From the NCBI GenBank assembly GCA_903824665.1, contig CAIJXT010000034.1, forward strand, positions 1-64,000: a stretch of DNA of 64,000 bases. Direction: 5' to 3'. Made by a program: the position numbers and the translations under genes. This DNA is from an uncultured Bacteroidota bacterium. Lineage in GTDB: Bacteria > Bacteroidota > Bacteroidia > Chitinophagales > Chitinophagaceae. Shown here in pieces: positions 36,752 through 46,147 of this stretch. The stretch's first letter is position 1; each line of letters begins with the position of its first letter. Under the pieces are notes generated by a model. It saw only the letters and a list, made by a program, of their open reading frames with translations. It was not told the DNA's origin and did not search any database.

Positions 36752-37606
36752 TTACTTCATAGGTTCCTGAGCGGCGAGGTTGAATTCGCGGGTAGCAGAT
36801 GTGCATGGCCCTTCTACTGCCTTTCCGTCTTTGTCTATCAGGGTTAGAGTGATCTTGCTCTTGCCGGTAGCGAGGTTGTTGATAAAACGTGGCTCCCACT
36901 TGTCGAGCGTGAACGACACCTGCTCTACAGGCACACCACCAGCAGGGTATACATCTGCCTTTACCTTGTAGCCATCGGGGGCGAGGTTGCAGTTCCAAAC
37001 ATAGAAGTCGAGGAGGAGATTTGCGGTGTCGTTGCCGAGGTAGTCACCCTTTGGACGGCTGTAGAACACCATGGGTGTTTTGGGGTCGTCCATCTTCTGC
37101 ACCCTGCCCTTCTCGTCTATACGAAAATGGTATACCACTGCGGCACCCTGGCTCTTGACCGACTCGTGATACGAGCGGGAGAGGAATGCCATGAGGTAAT
37201 GCTCGGTGCCATTGGCAAGGGTGATCTCGTTCTTGGGTTCGTAGAGTGCCTTGTAGGGCATGGCATCCATGATGAAGTGTATGTGCTGGCCCTGGGCTGA
37301 GTTGTTGCACTGCTTGGTGCCGTTGTCGGCGGTCTGCATCTTGAGGTCGTAATTCTTCACATTGAAGTTGAAGCTGACTTTGGCAGAGTCTTTGCCTACC
37401 GGCTCTGCCTTTACAGCACCGATGGTGATGGCGGCACCGGGAAACTCTGGCGAAGAAGACACAGCTGACAGCGCTGGCTGCGGACGGGGCGCGGGGGCTA
37501 CGGTGTCGGTTTTGGCGGTATCGCCGGCAGGTGGGGTGCTGTCGCCGCAAGACGACAATGTACCTGTGAGCACGGCAGCTGCCAGTGCGAAATAATGCAT
37601 TTTCAT
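36752..37606 (-). CDS. Lipoprotein, unknown (284 aa)
   Basis: A lipoprotein signal with lipobox TLSSC at residues 16-20, then a Pro/Ala/Thr-rich tether (~22-55) and a beta-rich domain of about 220 residues. A segment GQHIHFIMDAMPY resembles His-rich motifs seen in small periplasmic beta-domain proteins, but no family is assigned with confidence. A TAATTTTG box (37623-37630, minus) lies 16 bases before the start. It is divergent from uvrA. Exposed on the periplasmic side or at the cell surface. Confidence 0.75.
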   Translation of the reverse strand: MKMHYFALAAAVLTGTLSSCGDSTPPAGDTAKTDTVAPAPRPQPALSAVSSSPEFPGAAITIGAVKAEPVGKDSAKVSFNFNVKNYDLKMQTADNGTKQCNNSAQGQHIHFIMDAMPYKALYEPKNEITLANGTEHYLMAFLSRSYHESVKSQGAAVVYHFRIDEKGRVQKMDDPKTPMVFYSRPKGDYLGNDTANLLLDFYVWNCNLAPDGYKVKADVYPAGGVPVEQVSFTLDKWEPRFINNLATGKSKITLTLIDKDGKAVEGPCTSATREFNLAAQEPMK

Positions 37607-37622
37607 ATAGTGGAATTTACAC

Positions 37623-37630
37623 CAAAATTA
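37623..37630 (-). promoter_or_regulatory. Candidate -7 box, 284-aa lipoprotein
   Basis: TAATTTTG on the minus strand, 16 bases before the ATG at 37606; no clear -33 element. Confidence 0.4.
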
Positions 37631-37701
37631 GCGTATTTGGGTGAGACGGCAGGGATATGATTTGTTTGGGAAGTGAGGGGAGGCTTATCAACTAATCGCC
37701 G

Positions 37702-37709
37702 TAAATTTG
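37702..37709 (+). promoter_or_regulatory. Candidate -7 box, uvrA
   Basis: TAAATTTG, 11 bases before the preferred uvrA ATG at 37721. It supports that start over an in-frame GTG at 37673, which lies upstream of the box. Confidence 0.45.
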
Positions 37710-37720
37710 TTGCAGCAGCT

Positions 37721-40615
37721 ATGGCAGAGAAGAAACAAAAAGGTGCCGGTGGCACAAAAACCGGTAAGACGGCAGTGAAGGCGCAACCAGCAGAAAACAC
37801 AGCAGAAACAACAGTAATGGCAGCAGATGCCGTGAGGGAATACATACACCATCCGGGTGATGCTATATTCATAAAGGGTGCAAGGATGCACAACCTGAAG
37901 AATGTGGATGTAGCGATACCGCGCAACCAACTGGTAGTGGTGACGGGCGTGAGCGGCAGCGGCAAGTCGTCGCTGACGATGGATACGCTGTTTGCAGAGG
38001 GGCAGCGCCGTTATGCAGAGAGCCTGAGCGCATATGCACGCCAGTTTCTGATGCGTATGGACAAGCCGGATGTAGACTACATACGCGGCATATGCCCGGC
38101 AATAGCCATAGAGCAAAAGGTAACGACCCGCACACCCCGCAGCACTGTAGGCAGCATGACGGAGATCTATGACTATCTGCGGCTGCTGTTTGCCCGGGTG
38201 GGCAAGACCTACTCGCCGGTGAGCGGCAGAGAGGTGAAGAAAGATACGGTGACGGATGTGGTGGAGTTTGTGCAGACGCTGCCCACGGGAGCGCGTGTGC
38301 AGTTTATAGTGCCGCTGGTGCTGCGTTACCAGCGGTCGCTGGCTGAGGAACTGAACATACTGATGCAAAAGGGTTTCAGCAGGGTGTATGTGCCCGATGC
38401 CGATGAAAAACCCATACGCATAGAAGACATACTGGAAGGCAATGTAGATACCGGCGACGCCATAGTGAACCTGCTGATAGACCGCATAGCGGTGAAGGCA
38501 ACGTTTGACGAAGATGATCTGCACCGGCTGGCTGATAGTATACAGACAGCATTCTACGAAAGTGAGGGATCGTGCCTGGTGGAGGTAGACGGGAAAAAGA
38601 CACACACCTTCAACAACCGGTTTGAGGCAGACGGGATGCAGTTTGACGAGCCGACGCCGAATATGTTCTCGTTCAACAATCCGTATGGGGCATGCCCCAA
38701 GTGCGAGGGGTTCGGGCAGGTACTGGGCATAGACGACGCACTGGTGATACCAGACCGTACACAGAGTGTATACGGCGGCGCTGTGGCATGCTGGCGAGGC
38801 GAAAAGATGAGCGAGTGGCAGCAGGCGTTTATCCGTGCGGCATCGAAATATGACTTCCCGATACACAAGCCGATAGCCGACCTGAGTGACAAGGAATACA
38901 CACTGCTGTGGGAAGGCAACAAGGATGTGAACGGCATCAATGACTTCTTCGGGATGGTAGAGCAAAACCTGTACAAGGTGCAATACCGGGTGATGCAGGC
39001 ACGGTATCGCGGGCGCACGAGTTGCCCAACGTGCAAGGGCACACGCTTGCGCAAGGAAGCCCTGTATGTGAAGGTAAACGGGGCAACGATAGCTGATCTG
39101 ATGTTTCAGCCGACGGATAAGCTGGCGGAGTGGCTGGCAGGCATAAAGCTGAGCGAACATGATGCGACCATAGCCAAACGCATACTGATAGAGGTAAACC
39201 AAAGAATGAAGACCCTGCTGGATGTGGGGCTGGGCTACCTGACGCTGAGCAGGCTGGCCAATACACTGTCTGGCGGGGAGAGCCAGCGCATACAGCTGAC
39301 GAAGTTTCTGGGGAGTAATCTTACCGACTCGTTGTACATACTTGATGAACCCAGCATAGGGCTGCACAGCCGGGATACGGAGCGCCTGATAGGTGTGCTG
39401 AAATCGCTGCGCGACCTGGGCAATACGGTAGTGGTGGTGGAGCATGATGATATGATGATGCGTGAGGCAGACTACATCATAGATATGGGACCGCTGGCCA
39501 GCCACCTGGGTGGTGAGGTGGTGGCAGCAGGCACCTACACGGAACTGATAAAGAACAAAGCCAGCCTGACGGGCAAGTACCTGAGCGGTGCCATGAGCAT
39601 AGAACCACCCTCAATACGGCGCAAGCCAACAGGCAGTATACGCATAGAGGGCTGCCGGCAAAACAATCTGAAGAACGTAAGTGTAGATATACCGCTGAAT
39701 GTGCTGTGTGTGGTGACGGGTGTGAGCGGCAGCGGCAAGACGACGCTGATCAAGCAGACGCTGTACCCGGCGCTGCTGAAACACTATGGGGAGGCTGCAG
39801 ACAGGCCAGGATTATTCAAGAGCCTGACGGGGGATCTGAACAACATAACACTGGTAGAGCAAGTGGACCAGAACCCGATAGGCAAATCGTCGCGGAGCAA
39901 TCCTGTGACGTATATAAAGGCGTATGACGAGATACGCAAGCTGTATGCCAAGCAGCAACTGGCGAAGATGCGCGGCTTTGAGGAGAAGCACTTTTCGTTT
40001 AACACCGATGGTGGCCGCTGTGATACCTGTAAGGGTGAGGGTGAAGTGATTGTGGAGATGCAGTTTCTGGCGGATGTGCACCTGCTGTGCGAATCGTGCA
40101 AGGGGAAGCGGTTTAAGGATGAGGTGCTGGAAGTGACCTACCATACCAAGAGCGTGTATGATGTACTGGAAATGAGTGTGGATGAGGCTATAGCGTTCTT
40201 TGCCGACGAAAAGAAACTGGCGGCAGCTTTGCAGCCACTGAGCGATGTGGGATTGGGCTATGTGAAGCTGGGACAGAGCAGCAACACACTAAGCGGCGGC
40301 GAGGCACAACGTGTGAAACTGGCATCGTTTCTGGGCAGGGGACGGCTGAAGGAAAAGGTATTGTTCATCTTTGACGAGCCCACAACGGGGCTGCATGTGC
40401 ACGACATCAAGAAGCTACTGCAGTCGTTTGATGCGCTGATAGATCAGGGGCACTCTGTGCTGGTGGTGGAACACAATACCGATGTGATAAAGTGCGCGGA
40501 TCATGTAATAGACCTGGGACCGGAAGGTGGTGCCGAGGGTGGCTACCTGCTGTACGAAGGCCCACCTGAAGGGTTGAAGAAAGTGAAAAAGAGCTATACG
40601 GGCAGGTATCTATAA
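37721..40615 (+). CDS. uvrA: Excinuclease ABC subunit A
   Basis: A 964-residue DNA-damage recognition ATPase of nucleotide excision repair. Two ABC cassettes are seen: Walker A GVSGSGKSSL and GVSGSGKTTL, signatures NTLSGGESQR and NTLSGGEAQR. Zinc-finger Cys pairs are present (CPKCEGFG with CPTCKGTR; CDTCKGEG with CESCKGKR), as is the DNA-binding DQNPIGKSSRSNP segment. It differs from most UvrA proteins by an N-terminal Lys/Ala/Thr-rich extension of about 50 residues before IFIKGARMHNLKNV. Start set at the ATG at 37721, downstream of a -7 box. Single gene; SOS boxes were not identified. Confidence 0.96.
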   Translation: MAEKKQKGAGGTKTGKTAVKAQPAENTAETTVMAADAVREYIHHPGDAIFIKGARMHNLKNVDVAIPRNQLVVVTGVSGSGKSSLTMDTLFAEGQRRYAESLSAYARQFLMRMDKPDVDYIRGICPAIAIEQKVTTRTPRSTVGSMTEIYDYLRLLFARVGKTYSPVSGREVKKDTVTDVVEFVQTLPTGARVQFIVPLVLRYQRSLAEELNILMQKGFSRVYVPDADEKPIRIEDILEGNVDTGDAIVNLLIDRIAVKATFDEDDLHRLADSIQTAFYESEGSCLVEVDGKKTHTFNNRFEADGMQFDEPTPNMFSFNNPYGACPKCEGFGQVLGIDDALVIPDRTQSVYGGAVACWRGEKMSEWQQAFIRAASKYDFPIHKPIADLSDKEYTLLWEGNKDVNGINDFFGMVEQNLYKVQYRVMQARYRGRTSCPTCKGTRLRKEALYVKVNGATIADLMFQPTDKLAEWLAGIKLSEHDATIAKRILIEVNQRMKTLLDVGLGYLTLSRLANTLSGGESQRIQLTKFLGSNLTDSLYILDEPSIGLHSRDTERLIGVLKSLRDLGNTVVVVEHDDMMMREADYIIDMGPLASHLGGEVVAAGTYTELIKNKASLTGKYLSGAMSIEPPSIRRKPTGSIRIEGCRQNNLKNVSVDIPLNVLCVVTGVSGSGKTTLIKQTLYPALLKHYGEAADRPGLFKSLTGDLNNITLVEQVDQNPIGKSSRSNPVTYIKAYDEIRKLYAKQQLAKMRGFEEKHFSFNTDGGRCDTCKGEGEVIVEMQFLADVHLLCESCKGKRFKDEVLEVTYHTKSVYDVLEMSVDEAIAFFADEKKLAAALQPLSDVGLGYVKLGQSSNTLSGGEAQRVKLASFLGRGRLKEKVLFIFDEPTTGLHVHDIKKLLQSFDALIDQGHSVLVVEHNTDVIKCADHVIDLGPEGGAEGGYLLYEGPPEGLKKVKKSYTGRYL

Positions 40616-40705
40616 GGTATCTACACGCATAATCTGTAGCAAACGGTGGCAGTGAAGTGAATATCAACCCTTTTTATACTACTTTAGGGTTATATATACG
40701 GCACA

Positions 40706-43696
40706 ATGCACCGCAAAGCTCACCTATACATATTGTGTTTGCTACTGGTAATGTGCAGTTTTACAACCACTGCACAGCTACAGGTATGGCGTCATGTCAA
40801 TACGGCCGACATGACCAACACAAATATCATGTGCATGACTGAGGACGCAAGCGGTCTGTTATACCTGGGGACACAAGGGGGTGTAGAAATTTTTGATGGC
40901 AGGCGGTTTGTGCCATTGGTGATCCCTGACCATATCAAGCGCGGCATTAACCCATTTGTGAATTCCTTCAGGTGGGGGCGGGGCGGCGTGCTATGGGTGA
41001 ATACGAGAACACATATATTCACTTACAAGCCAGCAACAGGTGAGGTAACAGTAGTATACGGAGCTGGTAACGAAGCCGCACTGAATATCACCTCTATACA
41101 ACTGGACACGGTACGCCAACAACTGTATATAGCACGGAATGATGGCGTTACTATTTGCAAGTTAACCGAGGCGGGGATTGAAGAAGTAAAAAAAATACAG
41201 CTGGCCGTATTGCGCGAGACAACCCTTGATAATGCCGGAAACCTGTATGTGATAACCGACAGCAATCGAAGAGTGGTGCGGATCAATGTAGGATTAGCAG
41301 AAACCGTGTATTCATCAGCCTTTGTGCGGGATGCAGACTACCTGCCAAAGCAAAATTCGCTGCTACTGCTTACGGCTGAGGGATTGGTGACCATAGCGCT
41401 TGCGAACGGCAAAGCTGATACGCTGGCAGTGAAGCCGCCGGGCAATGTCCATGCAGCAAAGTCGATGATCACGGTGATGTGGGACGGCGAAATAATGCTA
41501 CACCATGCAGACGGGATAAGCCTGCTAAAAAGTGCGACAGATACTGCTGCGATACACTTTGCGGCAGACCCAAAGAACCCCTGCGCGATACAAACCGACT
41601 TCGTGATCTACTCGTTTAAAGACCGGCGCGGGAACCTGTGGATATCAGAGGATGGAATCAGTATCAGCGTATTGCCGGCCAATGCACGGCATGTGCGTTT
41701 CTTATCGGCAAAAATGACGGGTGCCGCGCGGTTGTGGCTGTCGTGGCACGACACAGTAAACCACCAGATACTATCGTCGTCAGAAAAAGGGTTTTGTGCA
41801 TTGTACTACAACTCGAATAAGGCGGACTACCGGCCTGAGATAAGACCTGCTGAAAACATGAAGTTCTTTCAGCCGATGTTTTATATGCCGTGGGCAAAGG
41901 ATGAACTGCTTGTAGTAACAAATGGTCAGGGCTGCTGGCTGTTTGATACGAAAACATACAAAGGGCGAGGATTTGATGCGATCAATAAAAAAATAAGTGT
42001 TACCAATTATTGGGGTGGTCAACAGATAGACAAAGACAAGGTGATGCTGCATGAGTTTTTCGGTTCCTATATTTTTGACCGCAAAACGGCAACAGTGAGT
42101 GCGATACTCCGGGACAGCTCCGCGCAACAATTCAACCAAACGAATCCGGGCAAGCTGGAGTTGCTATCATCGTACAAAGACAGCAAAAAGCGATACTGGT
42201 TTGGCAGCGGATACGGCATACTTGTAACAGACAGCAATCTGCAACGGCTGCGGATATACGGGCAAAATCAAAAGACAAGAAATGATGGGTTGGGCAATAC
42301 TGTGATCATGAACACACATGAAGCCGCAAACGGAGCTATTTATACTGCCACAATGGGTGGTGGTGTGTTCCGGCTAACGGCTGCCGACACCTTTGAATCG
42401 GTGCCACTTGCTGGCAATGTGACCAACATCTATTGCATCGGAACTACCGACAAAGACCACCTATGCATCACGACCGGAAATGGGATATGCAGGTACAATA
42501 CAACATCGGGCATTTCGCAGCTTATTAATGCCAATTACGGCATGCCAATTGGAGACTTTAACCAATATGCCCTCAGTATTGACCAGCAATTTGTGGTGGC
42601 GTCCGGGTCGAATGGAATAACCGTGATAGACCGGAATGGGTTTGATAAAAGCTTTTATGACACAGCTCAACTACTGGTACTAAAGAATATGTCGCCGGTA
42701 AGCCGCTTTGTGCTTGAAAAAGGAAAACAACTGCTGGAATTTGATATTGCGATTACAGGATATGCTGCCGGAGCAAACTGGAAAATACGGTACAAACTAG
42801 ACGGCGTAGATGATACATGGCGAGAGATGGAAAAAGGGGAATGGCATATCAGGTACAACTCGATACCACCCGGTGAATATACACTACGTGTAGTGGCTAC
42901 AGACCGCCACAATGTAGTCTATACTGCACCGGCAACCGTGCTCATTACTGCCCTGCCCTACTTCTGGCAGACCCTGTGGTTCAGGCTACTGGTGCTGGCG
43001 TTGTGCATCAGTGTGCTGGTCGTTACTGTCCGGTTCTTCTCTCAACTGCAATTGAAATGGAGACTCAAGAAGATGGAGGATGAGCAGAAAATGAGCAGGG
43101 AACGCCTGCGCATATCGCGCGAGCTGCATGATAATGTAGGCAGCAATCTTACCTACCTGATTTCGGGACTGGAGTCGTCAAATATGCTGCTGAAGAAACA
43201 CGAAACGGTGATACTGGAAAAGAAAATAGAAAAAATGCAATCATCGGCGAGGGAAAGTATGCAACAACTGCGGGACTCGATATGGGCACTCAACAACGAA
43301 ACTGTTGCTCTGACTATGCTGGTCACACGTTTTGGCACGTGGCTGGAGCACATCATGGAGGCTGCACCAGCTACGATGTATAGTGTAAGCAATGAACTTG
43401 CAGCCGACCCGGAACTGGATCCGATAAAGAGCCTGAACCTGTTCCGTATCCTGCAGGAAGCCGTACATAATGTAGTAAAACATGCATCAGCGACTGTACT
43501 GACCGTGTCATTTTCTTATTCGGGAAACAAGCTGGTAATCATCATAACAGACAATGGCCGCGGATTCGACATAAAGGAAAGAGCAGGTAATGGCCGCCAA
43601 ACGATGGCATCTCGGGCAGAAGAAATGGGTGCACATTTCAAACTGAGCTCTGCACCGGGGACGGGAACAACCATAGCACTAGAGCTAATGGCGTGA
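40706..43696 (+). CDS. Two-component-propeller sensor histidine kinase
   Basis: A 996-residue membrane sensor. A signal peptide (LYILCLLLVMCSFTTTAQ) is followed by a large periplasmic beta-propeller (DASGLLYLGTQGGVEIF, DRRGNLWISEDGI repeats) and a Y_Y_Y domain (WKIRYKLDGVDDTWREME). One TM helix (~750-775) leads to a HisKA_3 box with phospho-acceptor H808 (ISRELHDNVGSN) and an HATPase domain (DNGRGFD). Its partner is the NarL-type regulator 108 bp downstream. No polysaccharide-utilisation genes adjoin it, so the signal is unknown. Confidence 0.94.
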   Translation: MHRKAHLYILCLLLVMCSFTTTAQLQVWRHVNTADMTNTNIMCMTEDASGLLYLGTQGGVEIFDGRRFVPLVIPDHIKRGINPFVNSFRWGRGGVLWVNTRTHIFTYKPATGEVTVVYGAGNEAALNITSIQLDTVRQQLYIARNDGVTICKLTEAGIEEVKKIQLAVLRETTLDNAGNLYVITDSNRRVVRINVGLAETVYSSAFVRDADYLPKQNSLLLLTAEGLVTIALANGKADTLAVKPPGNVHAAKSMITVMWDGEIMLHHADGISLLKSATDTAAIHFAADPKNPCAIQTDFVIYSFKDRRGNLWISEDGISISVLPANARHVRFLSAKMTGAARLWLSWHDTVNHQILSSSEKGFCALYYNSNKADYRPEIRPAENMKFFQPMFYMPWAKDELLVVTNGQGCWLFDTKTYKGRGFDAINKKISVTNYWGGQQIDKDKVMLHEFFGSYIFDRKTATVSAILRDSSAQQFNQTNPGKLELLSSYKDSKKRYWFGSGYGILVTDSNLQRLRIYGQNQKTRNDGLGNTVIMNTHEAANGAIYTATMGGGVFRLTAADTFESVPLAGNVTNIYCIGTTDKDHLCITTGNGICRYNTTSGISQLINANYGMPIGDFNQYALSIDQQFVVASGSNGITVIDRNGFDKSFYDTAQLLVLKNMSPVSRFVLEKGKQLLEFDIAITGYAAGANWKIRYKLDGVDDTWREMEKGEWHIRYNSIPPGEYTLRVVATDRHNVVYTAPATVLITALPYFWQTLWFRLLVLALCISVLVVTVRFFSQLQLKWRLKKMEDEQKMSRERLRISRELHDNVGSNLTYLISGLESSNMLLKKHETVILEKKIEKMQSSARESMQQLRDSIWALNNETVALTMLVTRFGTWLEHIMEAAPATMYSVSNELAADPELDPIKSLNLFRILQEAVHNVVKHASATVLTVSFSYSGNKLVIIITDNGRGFDIKERAGNGRQTMASRAEEMGAHFKLSSAPGTGTTIALELMA

Positions 43697-43804
43697 CCAC
43701 AGACCAGCAAAAAATACGCTAAAAAGCGCATTGCCGGGGCGAGTAAAAAAAGTGAAAATTGCAGTAGAATTGAAACATAACAATCCAATACAAACCTCAG
43801 GTGT

Positions 43805-44455
43805 ATGAAATACCAAGTAGCTATTGTAGATGATAACGACCGCATTTCGGCGCAAATTGCGGAGAATCTGCTGATGACAGATGAGGTGGACATATTGTTT
43901 ATTGCAGACAGAGGAAAGGAAGCACTGGAGTGGCTAAAACGAAGCCGGACACACCCTCAGATCATACTGATGGATATTGAAATGCCTGGCATGAACGGGA
44001 TCGAAACCACGTTTAAAATCAAAGACCTGTACAGCAATATCCGGATCATCATGCTGACGGTATTTGACAATGAAGTTAATATATTCAATGCTATCAAATC
44101 GGGGGCTTCGGGTTACCTGCTGAAGGACGAAACACTACCACGAATGATGGATGCACTAAAAGATGTGATGGATGGCGGCATACCTATGTCGCCGCCTATA
44201 GCGAGAAAAGCTATGGAAATGATGGTGACGGGCTACAAACCAGAAAGGCAGATAATGTATACAGAAAAGCAGGAAGAGCTGACAAAACGCGAACTGGAGA
44301 TACTGGAAATGATGGCGGAAGGTCAAAATCTTCAGCAGATTGCCGGTGTGCTGTTTATCAGTCCTTTTACTGTAAAAAAGCACATAGAGAACATCTACAG
44401 TAAGCTGCATATCAAGTCGCGTGTGGAATTGCTGCTCTGGTATCAGCAAGCGTGA
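43805..44455 (+). CDS. NarL/LuxR-family response regulator
   Basis: A 216-residue cytoplasmic regulator. The receiver domain has acidic pocket VDDND, phospho-acceptor D57 (ILMDIEMPG) and the conserved Lys in LLKDE. The C-terminal LuxR-type HTH (LTKRELEILEMMAEG ... SPFTVKKHIENIYSKL) binds DNA. It lies 108 bp downstream of the HisKA_3 sensor kinase on the same strand, and HisKA_3 kinases pair with NarL-type regulators, so the two form one system. Targets unknown. Confidence 0.95.
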   Translation: MKYQVAIVDDNDRISAQIAENLLMTDEVDILFIADRGKEALEWLKRSRTHPQIILMDIEMPGMNGIETTFKIKDLYSNIRIIMLTVFDNEVNIFNAIKSGASGYLLKDETLPRMMDALKDVMDGGIPMSPPIARKAMEMMVTGYKPERQIMYTEKQEELTKRELEILEMMAEGQNLQQIAGVLFISPFTVKKHIENIYSKLHIKSRVELLLWYQQA

Positions 44456-44474
44456 CGGGCTTACGCTCCAGCAT

Positions 44475-45212
44475 CTATTTAAAGAAAGCATTGGCAGACA
44501 GGGTGCGCTGCTTGATAAACAGCCGCTTGTAGCTGTTTATCATAATATAGCGATGGCTGAAAACACTGACTGAGACACGGATGTTCTTACCGGTCAGCGA
44601 TTCTACAACCGACTCCGGTATGGCAATGCTGCCAGTTGGTTTTGTGTAATACCGCAAATAGGACCCTGCACTGTCTTTGGTAGACGGGATTGGAATCTCA
44701 AGCATTATGGTATCGCCATTGGCATTGTTGGATGCACTGAAATAGAAAGTGTTGCTTACACCTGCCGTAACCGTATCGGGGAAAACGAATAGTAACGAAG
44801 GGAAGGTATCATTGTTGGTATAGGAAAAATTGAATACTCCATTCCCTGTCATGACCCAGGCTACTGGATAGTTGGCCGTAAGCGTATCCAAAACATAAGT
44901 TTCTGTTACCTGGAGCGAAGTGCCTTTGCGCAGCAGCTCTCTGGCATTTGCATTCAACCTGATCGTTTCAGTGTACAAAGGTAATGAGGCTGCAAATGTG
45001 ACTCTGGAACTACCACCTGCTGTAGTAGAGTCTGTGATGATGTGTGCGGAGAAAACACCGGACAACCCTGTGGTGTCGTACGGAATGCTTTGCCTCTCGA
45101 CATAGGGAATGGCACAGCACACCGGATCTGCCACCTTGGTATCTTTCTTTTTGCAGCCCGATATGGCTGCAACGCAAAACAGCAAAACCGCCAAGAATAT
45201 TTTATAACACAT
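44475..45212 (-). CDS. Lipoprotein, unknown (245 aa)
   Basis: A lipoprotein signal with lipobox AISGC (Cys at residue 20) followed by KKKD and a beta-rich domain. Asn/Thr-rich strands and the DTTGLSG region suggest a surface or outer-membrane Ig-like lipoprotein, but I recognise no family. It is convergent with the response regulator, 19 bp apart, and divergent from the GNAT gene. Confidence 0.75.
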   Translation of the reverse strand: MCYKIFLAVLLFCVAAISGCKKKDTKVADPVCCAIPYVERQSIPYDTTGLSGVFSAHIITDSTTAGGSSRVTFAASLPLYTETIRLNANARELLRKGTSLQVTETYVLDTLTANYPVAWVMTGNGVFNFSYTNNDTFPSLLFVFPDTVTAGVSNTFYFSASNNANGDTIMLEIPIPSTKDSAGSYLRYYTKPTGSIAIPESVVESLTGKNIRVSVSVFSHRYIMINSYKRLFIKQRTLSANAFFK

Positions 45213-45266
45213 AGGGTTGTGATTTTGGGAAGATGGCTATAAAGGTAATGAGAATAGAGAATTAAT

Positions 45267-45274
45267 TATCTTTG
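45267..45274 (+). promoter_or_regulatory. Candidate -7 box, GNAT gene
   Basis: TATCTTTG ends seven bases before the ATG at 45282, again implying a minimal leader. Confidence 0.4.
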
Positions 45275-45281
45275 AAAGATC

Positions 45282-45845
45282 ATGCTATCTATCAATCTGA
45301 CACCGTTTCCAACACTGTACACCGAACGCCTGATATTGCGACGGACGACTATGGCAGATGTTGGTGAAATCTTTTTTCTGCGCAGTGACCCACGGGTGCT
45401 GCAGTACATCAATAGGCACCCCTGCCAGTCGGAGGAGGAAGCGGCAACGTTTATAAGGCTGCTGGAAGGCAATATTGATAGCAATGAGGGTGTGCCGTGG
45501 GCGATAAGCCTGAAAGACAGCTCCAAACTGATAGGGAGCATTGGCATTTGGCGTTTTACAAAAGAACACTACAGGGCTGAGATAGGTTATGTAATGGATC
45601 CGGAGTACCAGGGACAGGGCTTGATGCAGGAAGCGCTGCAGGCAGCGGTAGATTATGGTTTTGGCACTCTGGGACTGCATAGCATTGAGGCCAACACAGA
45701 TCCGGAGAATATTGCATCGCAGCGGGTACTGGAGCGAACCGGGTTTGTGCGGGAGGGTCATGTACGGGAGAATCATTTTTTTGAAGGGCGGTTTTATGAT
45801 ACCGTGATCTACTCCATGCTGGCACCGGCTAAGAACGGACAATAA
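45282..45845 (+). CDS. GNAT N-acetyltransferase (RimJ/RimL-type)
   Basis: A 187-residue cytoplasmic enzyme that transfers acetyl from acetyl-CoA to an amine. The family's opening (TERLILRRTTMAD), the central IGSIGIWRF strand, the acetyl-CoA loop with YQGQGLMQEAL and the C-terminal NIASQRVLERTGF are all present. The pattern is that of RimJ/RimL ribosomal-protein acetyltransferases and related aminoglycoside or small-molecule acetylases; the substrate is not determined. Single gene. Confidence 0.92.
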   Translation: MLSINLTPFPTLYTERLILRRTTMADVGEIFFLRSDPRVLQYINRHPCQSEEEAATFIRLLEGNIDSNEGVPWAISLKDSSKLIGSIGIWRFTKEHYRAEIGYVMDPEYQGQGLMQEALQAAVDYGFGTLGLHSIEANTDPENIASQRVLERTGFVREGHVRENHFFEGRFYDTVIYSMLAPAKNGQ

Positions 45846-46147
45846 TACAGATTAAAATACGCGTACATAATGCCACCCATAAATGGCTGAAGACAGCAGG
45901 GTATGGCTATCAAGATCAGCAGGGTTGAACGCTAAATCCGGTGGGTGCTGTGTGGCCTTGTTGGCAATGCCAATCTGCCGGGCAAAAAAAACGACAAAAA
46001 ACAGGTCATTCAATTCGGAATTATTGCCAGTAGTTGTCTTGGTAAATGGTTAAAAATCAGGCGATACAGATTTGCCAAAGCCATTCCAAATGCCAAATAT
46101 ATTTCCTATTTTGCAGTCTGTATATTTTAACAAAAAAATACCTGAAT
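45846..46147. other. Intergenic region, no clear feature
   Basis: 302 bp between the GNAT gene and the SBBP-propeller gene. It contains AT-rich stretches near 46090-46145 that likely include the promoter of the latter, but no full -7/-33 match, hairpin terminator or RNA gene that I can support. The downstream frame is open from 46046, but that leader lacks signal-peptide logic. Confidence 0.4.

Noticed and set aside
37688-39505. A 605-codon open frame antisense to uvrA
   Set aside because: It is a shadow of the uvrA codon pattern: His/Tyr/Ala-rich low-quality translation, no family, and full overlap with a certain gene.
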